Positions 33,076-42,500 of a stretch of DNA of 64,000 bases are shown piece by piece. Origin of the DNA: Alphaproteobacteria bacterium (GTDB taxonomy: Bacteria > Pseudomonadota > Alphaproteobacteria > Micropepsales > Micropepsaceae); the NCBI GenBank assembly GCA_021325375.1, contig JAJPHG010000031.1, positions 124,001-188,000 of the forward strand. Direction: 5' to 3'. Within the stretch, counting starts at the first letter, position 1, and the number at the start of each line of letters is the position of its first letter. Both the position numbers and the translations under genes were made by a program. The notes below the pieces were generated by a model. It was not told the origin of the DNA and ran no database searches. It worked only from the letters and a program-made list of their open reading frames with translations.

Positions 33076-33193
33076 GGGAGGGTCGAAAAATGCGAAGCAT
33101 TTTTCGGGGAGGGGTCTGCGCCAAGACGATTACCCCTCCCCGAAGAATTCTTCGCTGCGCTCGAATTCTTCGACCCTCCCTCAAGGGGAGGGT
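33063..33193. repeat. cloverleaf-type palindromic repeat, family C, copy C2
   Basis: Outer strands are ACCCTCCCCTTGAGGGAGGG and its mirror. Side arms are AAAAATGC-GAA-GCATTTTT and AAGAATTC...GAATTCTT (tip TTCGCTGCGCTC). The inner stem is CGGGGAGGGGT/ACCCCTCCCCG. It provides the stop codons of both converging genes, argE from the left and hslO from the right. Confidence 0.92.
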
Positions 33194-34080
33194 GGAAAAT
33201 CAATCTCATGCACCGTGCCGCAGAACTCGCAGCGGGCGCGGATGAGGCCGTCGGGGTCGGCGAGGTTGGCGCGGTCTTCCGGGGAATAAGATTTGAGCAC
33301 CGTCGCGATGCGCTCTCTGCCGCAATCGCAGCGGAACGCGACCGGCTCGGCCGGCATGACGCGCACTTCGTCTTCGTTGAACAAGCGCCACAATAAAGTC
33401 TCGGCGAGCAGCGAGGTGTCGACGAGCTCGATGTCCTCGACCGTCTTGAGGATCAGCATCATCCGCTCCCAATCGTCGTCGGAGCGCTTCGCCTCGGGCG
33501 TCGCCTGCAGCATGATGCCGCCGGCGCGCCAGGACGGTGCGGCCTTGCCCGGCTCGAAGACGGGCGCGGCGGCAAGGCGCAGCGCGGTCGGCAACTGCTC
33601 GGACTGCGCGAAATAGGTCTCGGCCGACGCGGCGATGCCTTGCGGCGAAAGCGCGACGATCCCCTGATAGGTCTGCCCGCCCGTGCGCGGCTCGATGGTG
33701 ATCGCGAGCGACCCCTTGCCCGCGAGCGACGCGAAATCGGCGTGCGCCGCGTTGCCTTCCAGCCGCGCAAACCCCCGCACGCCGCGCGGCTTGCCCTCTT
33801 CGGCGCCGTAATAATCGGCGGCGACGAGATCGAGCGGACCATCGCTCTTGGTCTGCACGGTCAGCCGCCCGTCGAGCTTGAGCGCGGTGCCGAGCAGCAC
33901 CGCCAGCGCCAGCGTCTCGCCCAGCACGCGCGACGCGGCTTCGGGAAGCACATGCGCGCTCAACGCGCGCGTCGACGCCGCGTCGAGGCGCACCAGCCTG
34001 CCGCGCACGCCCACGACGGGCAGATCGAAAGCAAGCACGAAATCGCCCGGCGGCGCGGGAACGTGACCTTCGGCGGACAT
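33181..34080 (-). CDS. hslO: Hsp33 redox-regulated chaperone, 299 aa
   Basis: This is a cytosolic holdase chaperone activated by oxidation. The four zinc cysteines that form the redox switch are present at the C-terminal end: CDCGRERI and CEFCGTVHE. The N-terminal domain has the family's GETLALAVLLGTALKLDGRLTVQ and YQGIVALS. The last residues, PPSP, and the TGA stop come from repeat C2. Its start is 4 bp past the SDR gene, so it is the third gene of the ndk-SDR-hslO transcript. The alphaproteobacterial type carries slightly different spacing from E. coli Hsp33. Confidence 0.93.
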   Translation of the reverse strand: MSAEGHVPAPPGDFVLAFDLPVVGVRGRLVRLDAASTRALSAHVLPEAASRVLGETLALAVLLGTALKLDGRLTVQTKSDGPLDLVAADYYGAEEGKPRGVRGFARLEGNAAHADFASLAGKGSLAITIEPRTGGQTYQGIVALSPQGIAASAETYFAQSEQLPTALRLAAAPVFEPGKAAPSWRAGGIMLQATPEAKRSDDDWERMMLILKTVEDIELVDTSLLAETLLWRLFNEDEVRVMPAEPVAFRCDCGRERIATVLKSYSPEDRANLADPDGLIRARCEFCGTVHEIDFPPSP

Positions 34081-34084
34081 GGGT

Positions 34085-34897
34085 TCAGCCGCCCACGCCG
34101 GAAAGCGCGACCGAGACGTCCCACAGCCGCTTCGCGTCGGCGTCGTTCTGCGCTTCCTTGGTCGGGGTGGCGAGACGGTTCTTGTAGTAATAGCCGCCGC
34201 TCTTGCCCTCCACCTTCGGCGAGGAGGCGAGATAGACGATGGTCCTGGCGCCTTCTTCCGGCGAGATCGCGCCGATGGGCTTGGCGATCCTGATCGCGGT
34301 CTGGAAGATGCCGCCGCTCTGGTCGCCGAAGCGCGTCGCGACGAAGCCCGGATGCAGGCAGTTCGCGGTGACGCCCGTGCCTTCGATGCGCCGCGCCAGC
34401 TCGCGGTTGAACAGGATGTTGCAGAGCTTGGATTTTCCGTACACGGAGAAGCCGCTGTAGCGCTTCTCCGCCTGCAGGTCGGCGAAATCGAGCCGCGCGC
34501 CCTTGTGCGCGTCCGACGCGGTCGAGACGATCCGCGCGCCGGCTTTCAGCCTGGGCAGCAACAGGTTCGTCACCACGAAATAGGCCATGTGGTTGACGGC
34601 GAAGGTCTTCTCGAGCCCGTCTTGCGTCACCTGGCGCATGTTGAACAACGCGCCTGCGTTGTTGATCAGGACGTCGACCTCGCCCGCGATCTCGCCCGCC
34701 GCGCGCTTCATCTCCGAAAGCCGCGAAAGGTCGGCGATCACCGACGCATGCCCCGAGCCGGGCAGCTTGCCCAGCGTCTCGCGCACGCGCTCGCCATCGC
34801 GCGCGACGAGCACGATGCGCGCGCCCTGTTCGGCGAGCCGGGTCGCGGCAACCTCGCCGATGCCCGAGGTGCCGCCGGTGATGACGACCGTCTTCAG
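34085..34897 (-). CDS. SDR-family oxidoreductase with apparent CTG start, 270 aa
   Basis: This is a short-chain dehydrogenase of the retinol-dehydrogenase-like type. It has [17 protein letters not shown] at the very N-terminus, LINNAGALF, and the catalytic [11 protein letters not shown]. No ATG, GTG or TTG exists before the dinucleotide motif in this frame; the first is far inside. The likely initiator is CTG at 34897, overlapping the TGA of ndk (CTGA), with GGAG about 9 bp upstream. Starting there gives exactly the expected family N-terminus. A sequencing error that hides an ATG is the main alternative. Substrate unknown. Confidence 0.82.
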   Translation of the reverse strand: MKTVVITGGTSGIGEVAATRLAEQGARIVLVARDGERVRETLGKLPGSGHASVIADLSRLSEMKRAAGEIAGEVDVLINNAGALFNMRQVTQDGLEKTFAVNHMAYFVVTNLLLPRLKAGARIVSTASDAHKGARLDFADLQAEKRYSGFSVYGKSKLCNILFNRELARRIEGTGVTANCLHPGFVATRFGDQSGGIFQTAIRIAKPIGAISPEEGARTIVYLASSPKVEGKSGGYYYKNRLATPTKEAQNDADAKRLWDVSVALSGVGG

Positions 34898-35316
34898 CCT
34901 ACGATCTCCAGATCGGAAAAGAAGAACTTGATCTCGTTCGCGGCCGTCTCGGGCGCGTCGGAGCCGTGCACCGAATTGGCCTCGATGGACTCGGCGAAAT
35001 CCTTGCGGATCGTGCCCGGCGCCGCCTTCGCGGGATCGGTCGCGCCCATCACCTCGCGGTTCCTGGCGACGGCGCTCTCGCCTTCCAGCACCTGGACGAC
35101 GACGGGGCCCGAGGTCATGAAATCGACCAGCGAGCGGAAGAACGGCCGCGCGCTGTGCACGGCGTAGAACGCCTCGGCCTGCGCCGCCGACAGGCGCATC
35201 CGGCGCGAGGCGATCACGCGCAGTCCCGCCTTCTCGAACCGGTCGACGATGGCGCCCGTGTGGTTGCGGCGCGTGGCGTCCGGCTTGATGATGGAAAGCG
35301 TGCGCTCGACGGCCAT
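34894..35316 (-). CDS. ndk: nucleoside diphosphate kinase, 140 aa
   Basis: This housekeeping enzyme transfers the terminal phosphate of ATP to other nucleoside diphosphates. It has the family start [17 protein letters not shown], the nucleotide-site [14 protein letters not shown], and the phosphate-carrying histidine in ANSVHGSD. It is exactly the usual 140 residues. GGAGA precedes the ATG at 35316. Its last bases overlap the non-canonical start of the SDR gene, and hslO follows. It is divergent from the nitrilase gene across 68 bp. Confidence 0.97.
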   Translation of the reverse strand: MAVERTLSIIKPDATRRNHTGAIVDRFEKAGLRVIASRRMRLSAAQAEAFYAVHSARPFFRSLVDFMTSGPVVVQVLEGESAVARNREVMGATDPAKAAPGTIRKDFAESIEANSVHGSDAPETAANEIKFFFSDLEIVG

Positions 35317-35384
35317 GATAGTCTCCGGGTTCGGTGGGCGGGGCCTTATAAGGGCGCGGGCGCGGACGCGCAAGGAGCGGATGG

Positions 35385-36332
35385 ATGGTCAAAGTCGCTG
35401 TCGTGCAGGCGGGATCGGCGCTTTTCGACACGCCCGCGACGCTTGCGAAGCTCGAACGTTTCGCGCGGGAGGCGGCGGCGGACGGCGCCAAGCTGATCCT
35501 GTTCCCGGAGGCCTTCGTCGGCGGCTATCCGAAAGGTGCGGGCTTCGGCGCGGTGGTGGGCTCGCGCAGCCCAGACGGGCGCGACCTGTTCCGCCGCTAT
35601 TTCGAATCCGCGATCACCGTGCCGGGCGCTGAGGCGGCGGCCATCGGCGACGTGGCCGCGGCGCTCGGCGTCCATATCGTGACCGGAATCATCGAGCGCT
35701 GTGGCGGCACGCTCTACTGCACCGTCCTTCACTTCGACGAGACAGGCGCGCTCATCGGCCGCCGCCGCAAGCTGATGCCGACCGCGAGCGAGCGGCTGAT
35801 CTGGGGCATGGGCGACGGCTCGACGCTCGACGTCGTGCCCACGCCGCACGGCCGCGTGGGCGCGGTGATCTGCTGGGAGAACTACATGCCGATGCTGCGC
35901 ATGGCGATGTATGCCGGAGGCGTCGAGCTCTATTGCGCGCCCACCGTCGACGACCGCGACACCTGGCAGGCCACGATGCGCCACATCGCGCTCGAAGGCC
36001 GCTGCTTCGTGCTCACCGCCGTGCAGTATCTCACGCGCGCCGATTGCCCGCCCGACTATCGCCCAATCCAGGGCGACGCGCCCGACACGGTGCTGATCCG
36101 CGGCGGCAGCGCGATCTACGGCCCGCTCGGCGAGGAGATCGCGGCCCCGGTCTACGGCCGCGAGGCGGTGCTGAGCGCCGAGATCGATCTCGGCGCCGCG
36201 CGCGGAAAATACGACTTCGACGCGGTGGGGCACTATTCGCGGCCCGATATCTTCACGCTCCATATCGACCGCCGTGCACGGAAAGGCGTGCAGACCGACC
36301 CGGGCGAATGGAATTCGGCAACCCTAGATTGA
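35385..36332 (+). CDS. nitrilase-family carbon-nitrogen hydrolase, 315 aa
   Basis: This enzyme has the Glu-Lys-Cys triad of the nitrilase superfamily: Glu in [15 protein letters not shown], Lys in GRRRKLMPT, and nucleophile Cys in [14 protein letters not shown]. The sequence WENYMPMLR and the late [10 protein letters not shown] place it in branch 1 (true nitrilases, cyanide hydratases) rather than amidases. It probably hydrolyses a nitrile to acid and ammonia; which one cannot be read. Length is typical. It is followed by an unrelated hydrolase gene after 55 bp. Confidence 0.88.
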   Translation: MVKVAVVQAGSALFDTPATLAKLERFAREAAADGAKLILFPEAFVGGYPKGAGFGAVVGSRSPDGRDLFRRYFESAITVPGAEAAAIGDVAAALGVHIVTGIIERCGGTLYCTVLHFDETGALIGRRRKLMPTASERLIWGMGDGSTLDVVPTPHGRVGAVICWENYMPMLRMAMYAGGVELYCAPTVDDRDTWQATMRHIALEGRCFVLTAVQYLTRADCPPDYRPIQGDAPDTVLIRGGSAIYGPLGEEIAAPVYGREAVLSAEIDLGAARGKYDFDAVGHYSRPDIFTLHIDRRARKGVQTDPGEWNSATLD

Positions 36333-36387
36333 CACTTCTGCGATAAAGCTCAAGATGCGCGCCGGGAAACGCACGCGGGAGCTGGCC

Positions 36388-37428
36388 ATGGCCGCCACGA
36401 CGGCTTCGATACTCTTTGCCACCAACAGGAAGCTGACCGGCGAGGCCGGCGGCATCGCGACGTTCGACGACAACGTCCAGGACGTGACGCCGGAGGCCCT
36501 CCTCTGCGGCTCGGCCGAGGTCAGCGACATCGACATCTCCAGTCCCGACCACGGCACGATCGACAGGATGAGCAAGCTCACGACCGGCGGCTTCGACGAC
36601 GGCGCCATTGCCGCGCTCGCGCAGTCGAAGAACGACGTGCTCGTCTTCGTGCACGGCGCGTCGAACAGCTTCGAGGACGCGATCACGCGCGGCGCCTACA
36701 ACAAGCTGTGGCTGGCGAGCGCCAAATTGCCGAACTGCAATTTCGACGTCGTAGCCTTCACCTGGCCGGCGCGGACCTACACCTATTGGGACGTGTTCTC
36801 CGACACCACCGGCTACCGCCACGACCAGCAGCAGGCGACGGCCTCGGCCTACCATTTCGGCCTGTTCCTGAGGCAGGTGAACCGCATCCGCGCCGCCATC
36901 GGCACGCGCAAGCTCAACCTGCTCTGCCACAGCATGGGAAACTACATGCTCGGCGGCGCCGTGGAAGCGTGGTCGCGCGCCAACCCGGCGCAATCGATCT
37001 TCGATACCGCTGTGCTCGCGGCCGCCGATGAGGTCGCCACCACGTTCACGGCCCCGGACAATGGCCGGCTGTGCACGCTCAAGGCCCTGGCCAAGAACAT
37101 CACTGTTTATTTCAACTACGACGACGTGCTGATGCATCTCAGCCATATCGCCAATTGCGACTATCGGCTGGGCTATGACGGCCCGCCGAACAAGGCGGAC
37201 CAGACGGTCTTCGAAAGGGCGGTCTACAGCCTTGTCGATTGCACGGGGGTCGACGACTACATCAGCACGATCCTCGAGCAGCCCGACCGCTCGCACCAAT
37301 ACTACCGCCAGTCGCCGACGGTGCGCTTCGACATCGCCCAGACGCTCACGGGCGCGACCGTGCGCCGGCCGCGCTACGACGAGAAGGCGAACGTCTACTC
37401 GCTTTTCGCGCAACCCCAGAGCCTGTAG
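36388..37428 (+). CDS. DUF900-like alpha/beta hydrolase, 346 aa
   Basis: This is a predicted serine hydrolase of the DUF900/lipase-like group. VLVFVHGASNSFEDAI is the oxyanion strand, FDVVAFTWPAR the next strand, and LNLLCHSMGNYMLGGAV carries the nucleophile serine in the GHSMG position with Cys in place of the first Gly. LAAADEVATTF supplies an acidic residue, and the candidate histidine is in DVLMHLSHIA. No signal peptide is seen. The ATG at 36388 has GGGAG at good spacing; an ATG at 36355 is the alternative. Substrate unknown. Confidence 0.72.
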   Translation: MAATTASILFATNRKLTGEAGGIATFDDNVQDVTPEALLCGSAEVSDIDISSPDHGTIDRMSKLTTGGFDDGAIAALAQSKNDVLVFVHGASNSFEDAITRGAYNKLWLASAKLPNCNFDVVAFTWPARTYTYWDVFSDTTGYRHDQQQATASAYHFGLFLRQVNRIRAAIGTRKLNLLCHSMGNYMLGGAVEAWSRANPAQSIFDTAVLAAADEVATTFTAPDNGRLCTLKALAKNITVYFNYDDVLMHLSHIANCDYRLGYDGPPNKADQTVFERAVYSLVDCTGVDDYISTILEQPDRSHQYYRQSPTVRFDIAQTLTGATVRRPRYDEKANVYSLFAQPQSL

Positions 37429-37476
37429 CAGACCGGCCCTTGGGCGGGCGGGCGGTTGTGCTATATGGCCGCCGCC

Positions 37477-39351
37477 ATGCTCGTCATCGACAACATCATC
37501 GTCCGCATCGCCGGGCGCGAGATCCTGGACGGCGCCAGCGCCTCGCTGCCCGCGGGCCGCCGCATCGGGCTCGTGGGCCGCAACGGCGCGGGCAAATCGA
37601 CGCTGCTCAAGGTGATCTTAGGGAACCTCGGCCTCGACCAGGGCGAGGTGACATGGCCCAGGGACTGGCGCATCGGCGCGGTGGCGCAGGAGGCGCCGAG
37701 CGGGCCCATCACCCTGCTCGACACGGTGCTCGCCGCCGACAGCGAGCGCGCCGCCCTGCTCGCGCGCGCCGAGACCGAGCACGACGCGCATGGGCTGGGC
37801 GACATCCATGCGCGGCTGGAGGCGATCGACGCCTATTCGGCGCCGGCGCGCGCAGCCTCGATCCTCGCCGGCCTCGGCTTTCCGGCGCAGGACCAGCTGC
37901 GCCCGTGCTCGGAGTTCTCCGGCGGCTGGCGCATGCGCGTGGCGCTGGCCGCGATCCTGTTCTCCGCGCCCGACCTTCTGCTGCTCGACGAGCCGACTAA
38001 CTATCTCGACCTCGAAGGCGTGCTGTGGCTCGAGGACTATCTCAAGCGCTATCGCGGCTCGGTGATCGTGGTGAGCCACGACCGCGATCTGCTCAACAAC
38101 GTGACGGAATTTATCCTCCATCTCGAATACCAGAAGCTGACGCTCTACAGCGGCAACTACGACACCTTCGTCCAGACGCGCGCGATGCGCCGCGCCAACG
38201 ACATGGCTTTCGCCAAGAAGCAGGACGCCGCGCGCAAGCACATGCAGGCCTTCGTCGACCGCTTCCGCTACAAGGCGTCGAAGGCGCGCCAGGCGCAAAG
38301 CCGCATCAAGATGCTGGAGCGGCTGCAGCAGGTCGAGGTCCCGCCCGACGAGTTCATCGCGCCGATCCAACTGCCCAAGCCCGAGAACGTCAGCCCGCCG
38401 CTGATCACGCTGGAGAAGGCGTGCGTCGGCTATGACGGGCGCGCGGTGCTTTCGGACATGTCGCTGCGCTTCGATCCCGACGACCGCATCGCGCTGCTCG
38501 GCAAGAACGGCAACGGCAAGTCGACGCTCGCCAAGCTGCTCGTCGGCCGGCTGACGGAGATGGGCGGGGTGGTCAACCGCTCGCGCAAGCTGGTGCCCGG
38601 CTATTTCGCGCAGCACCAGCTCGACGAGATGGACGCCACGATCACGCCGGTGCAGACGCTGGCGCGCCACCGCCCGAAGATGACCGAGACCGAGCTGCGC
38701 ACGCGGCTGGGCAGCATGGGGCTCGTCGGCGACAAGGCGCTGACCAGGGTGGGCTCGCTGTCGGGGGGAGAGCGCGCGCGGCTGATGCTGACCTTGGCGA
38801 CGCTGGACAAGCCCAACCTGCTCATCCTCGACGAGCCGACCAACCATCTCGACATCGACGCGCGCGAGGAGCTGCTCATGGCGCTGAACGATTTCGAGGG
38901 CGCGGTGATCCTGGTCAGCCACGACCGCCGCCTGATCGAGGCGACGATGGACCGCCTCCTGCTCGTCGCCGACGGCAAGGTCGAGCCGTTCGACGGCGAT
39001 CTCGACGACTATCGCCGCTTCCTGCTCTCCGGCGAGAGCGCGCCCACGCGCCGCGAGGAGCCGCCGAAAGCCAGCAAGGAGGACGTGCGCCGCGAGGCCG
39101 CGCTCAAGCGCCGCGCGCTGCGTCCGCTCAAGGAGAAGGTCGAGATCGCAGAACATCAGGTCGCCGAGCTCAACAAGGAGATCGCGAAATACGACAAGAC
39201 GCTGGCCGATCCGCTGCTCTTCACGCAGGACCGCGCCAAGGCCGCGTCGGTGTCGAAGAAGCGCGCCGAGGCCCAGCGCAAGCTCGAAGCCGCCGAAACG
39301 CGCTGGCTCGCCGTGAGCGAGGAATATGACGCGGCGATGGCGGACGAATAA
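37477..39351 (+). CDS. ABC-F family ATPase (Uup/YheS-like), 624 aa
   Basis: This is a soluble protein with two ATP-binding cassettes and no transmembrane part. Walker A motifs are GRNGAGKST (N-terminal half) and GKNGNGKST (C-terminal half), signatures FSGGWRMR and LSGGERARL, and Walker B LLLLDEPTN and LILDEPTNH. The linker between cassettes is basic and helical (ARKHMQAFVDRFRYKASKARQAQSRIK), as in ABC-F translation factors that act on the ribosome. The C-terminal helical region (from about 530) resembles the Uup coiled coil. Upstream in-frame ATGs at 37465 and 37456 are possible starts. Confidence 0.92.
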   Translation: MLVIDNIIVRIAGREILDGASASLPAGRRIGLVGRNGAGKSTLLKVILGNLGLDQGEVTWPRDWRIGAVAQEAPSGPITLLDTVLAADSERAALLARAETEHDAHGLGDIHARLEAIDAYSAPARAASILAGLGFPAQDQLRPCSEFSGGWRMRVALAAILFSAPDLLLLDEPTNYLDLEGVLWLEDYLKRYRGSVIVVSHDRDLLNNVTEFILHLEYQKLTLYSGNYDTFVQTRAMRRANDMAFAKKQDAARKHMQAFVDRFRYKASKARQAQSRIKMLERLQQVEVPPDEFIAPIQLPKPENVSPPLITLEKACVGYDGRAVLSDMSLRFDPDDRIALLGKNGNGKSTLAKLLVGRLTEMGGVVNRSRKLVPGYFAQHQLDEMDATITPVQTLARHRPKMTETELRTRLGSMGLVGDKALTRVGSLSGGERARLMLTLATLDKPNLLILDEPTNHLDIDAREELLMALNDFEGAVILVSHDRRLIEATMDRLLLVADGKVEPFDGDLDDYRRFLLSGESAPTRREEPPKASKEDVRREAALKRRALRPLKEKVEIAEHQVAELNKEIAKYDKTLADPLLFTQDRAKAASVSKKRAEAQRKLEAAETRWLAVSEEYDAAMADE

Positions 39352-39458
39352 GCGCATCTTTTCGACAAGTTTTCTTTTCCCCGGCAAGTCTTTGTTCACA
39401 TGCGGAAACAAGAAGCGAGCATGCGCAGCTTTCGCGCAGACTTGCGCAAAACTTTTAC

Positions 39459-39489
39459 TTGACTGACAGGAGGATCGTGCGCTTTTTAT
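39459..39489 (+). promoter_or_regulatory. weak candidate promoter for the 1197-aa protein gene
   Basis: TTGACT at 39459-39464 and TTTTAT at 39484-39489 are 19 bp apart, in a 171-bp gap that is markedly A/T-richer than its surroundings. Spacing is longer than ideal. GAGGG follows about 10 bp before the ATG at 39523. Confidence 0.35.
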
Positions 39490-39522
39490 TGCATATTTCA
39501 ATTTAAAGATGAGGGCGACGAC

Positions 39523-42500
39523 ATGTCCGATATCAAGATCCTGATCGTCGTCGACGGCATCTTTTCGGTCACCACCACCTATCCGATCGACCCGACCGTG
39601 CCGCCCTTCGGGCCCGGCTCCGATACCGCCTACGGGCCGGATGCGTGGTTCACGGTGTCCCATCTCATCAAGACCCTGCGCAATTGGCCGTCGCCGACCT
39701 TCACGGTCGACACGGCCAGCCGTGGATTCAACCTGGCTCAGAACTTCGACAATCAAACCCAGGGATTGCCCGGCCCTACCGTCAGCAATTCGTTTCCCGA
39801 TACGGACGCCACGCTCGCGGGGCCGTTCCATTTCGACGACCCGGGCGTGAACCTCCTGGACTATGACGAGATCTGGCTGTTCGGCTTCGAAGGCTTCGAT
39901 GGAGGCAGCGCGGTCGGTCCGACGTCGGGAACCGTGGAGCCGGGCCGCCTTTCCGACAGCGAGCTCGCGAAGATCACCGAATTCATGGACGCGGGCGGCG
40001 GCGTGTTCGCCGCCGGCGACCATTCCGGCCTGGGTGCGGGATTGTGCGGCTTCATTCCGCGCGTGCGCTACATGCGCAAATGGTTCGAGCAGGGCGACAC
40101 GAGCACGGGGCTTCCGCCGAATTGGGTCTTCAATTGGGCGGGCGGCGGTCCGGAACGCATCGACACTCTGCGAAAGGGCGCGACGGATGTCGGCACGACC
40201 TTCTTTTTCGACGATCAATCCGACGATATTCCGCAGCCGCTGAACCTGCTGGTTCCATCGCATCCCGTGGTCCAGGGCGCGACGGGCCCTCTGAGCGTCT
40301 ATCCCGATCACATGCATGAGGGCGAGGTCATGGTGCCCACGGGGGACCAGCTGACCCGGAACTTCAGCAACGATTCAACCCTGTCGTTCGCGGGCGCGGG
40401 TTTCGTGGAATTCCCCGAGGCCAACGGCTACCAGGAGCCCGTGGTCATCCTGGCGCAATGCACCACGATCGCCCATGTCACGGAAGTCCCGGTCGGCATG
40501 GAAGACAGTCCTTGCGAGAACAAGAATTTCAATGCCGATCCATCGCCCTGCAATGTCGTAACCAACGACACGCTCGCGGCCTATGACGGGCACAACGTGA
40601 ATGTCGGCCGCATCGTGACCGACTCGTCCTTTCACCACTTCCTCGATCTGAACCTGCTGGGCGATCCGTGCAGCCTCATCCCCGCCAAGCAGCAGGGCTT
40701 CAATGCCTCGGCGAGCGGCAAGGCCGTGCTCAAGGAGCTCGAGGCGTTCTATGCCAATCTCGCGACATGGCTCGCCTGGACGGACCGCAAGTTCTACTTC
40801 GGTCTGGGAAAGAACAATTACGGGCGCGACGAGGTCTCCGACCAGATCCCCAACGCCTTCGGCGACGCGTTCTACCTGTTCCTGGAAGGGTTCACGCCGA
40901 ACGTGGTGGGCAGTGCCGTTCCCCAATTGTCGGGGAGCTTCAACAACATGAACATCCCCGGGCTGCAGATTTCCGGCCCCACCGTCACCTATGAGATCGG
41001 CAATACCGGCGCGAACGCCAATGTGGCGCAACGCATCCGCTTCGAATACTCGATCAAGTTCACCATGGCGTCCCTCGGCGTCTTCCCCAATCCCGGCGAT
41101 CCGCCCGCGCCGTTCACGCTCGACGCCAGCATCGCTATCGGAACCAATTTCAACCAGAGCACGGCGGGGGAGTTCTTCCTTCTGGGCGGCGCCGATCCGT
41201 ATTTCGTCAATATCGGCGCGTCCGCCGGCGACCATTTCTATCTCAGCCAGGATCTTCGGGTGTTCACGGTCACGCCGACGGCGGACGACCAGGAGCCGAT
41301 CACCGATCCTTCGTCGCCGGCCCCCGCGGCGAAATTCCATTTTCAGACCGGCAACCCGACCACGCAAGATACGGCCGCGGCCTATGCCTACATCCAGGAC
41401 CTGATCACCTGGCTCAACAAATCCTATGGCTATTTGAACGGCAGCTTCACGCCGCCCGACACGAACCTGTCCGATCCCCTGGACATCACGCTGCCACAGC
41501 AAGCCACAGCGCTGATCGGCGATTCCTCGGTCACCCCGAAGACCGGGGCGAACATCAACTACAATTTCGCCATCGCGCGCGTGCGCCTGCAGGGCGCTCC
41601 CGGCCCGGCCGACGCGGCGCCGGATGTGAAGGTGTTCTTCCGGATGTTCACCACGCAGACCTTCGACACGGACTTCATCAACGCGGCCGCCGACGTGACG
41701 AGCGCGGACCCCAACGTCACCTATCCTCCCGGCGGATTGAACCCGGCAAGCCCGTCACCGGGAACCGACGCCTCCGGCAACATCAACGGCTGCTCGCTGC
41801 CCTTCTTCGCCACCAAGAATTTCGGCGACGGTCCCACCGACTACGATCCCAACGGACCGAACAACCAGACGATCACGATTCCCCAGGGAGACACCGCCTG
41901 GGCCTTCTACGGCTGCTTCCTCAACGTCAATGACGCGACCAACGAATATGGCGACCCGGCGAGCCCGTACGGCAAGCATCCCGTCCAGTATTGGCTCGCC
42001 GGAAGCGCGCATAACTGCCTCGTCGCGCAGATCGCGTACAAAGACGCCCCGATCGAGAACCAGAACGGCGTGATCGAATATCCGGGCAATTCCGACAAGC
42101 TGGCGCAGCGCAATCTCCAGGTGACGACCTCCGGCAATCCGGGGTTCCCCGCGACCCATCGCGTTCCCCAGACGCTCGACGTGCGTCCGAGCCCGCGGCC
42201 CCAATCCACGGACACGCGCAGCATCCTGAGCTATCCCGACGAGATCATGATCGATTGGGGCGCGGTGCCGCGCGGCAGCATAGCGAGGATCTATTGGCCG
42301 GAAGCGAGCGCCGAAGAGGTCCTGAAGCTCGCAAAGCGGTTCTATGCCACCAACACCCTCTCCGCCGCCGATGCCCACACGATTCAGTGCGAGGTGGCGG
42401 GCCCGGTCACCTACATCCCGATTCCCTTCGGCGCCGGAGGCAGCTTCGCGGGATTGCTGACCATCGACCTTCCGGCTTCGGTCAGGGTGGGCCATGAGTT

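Noticed and set aside
37618..40317. 899-codon minus-strand frame opposite the ABC-F gene
   Set aside because: Antisense shadow; the sense strand carries complete Walker and signature motifs.
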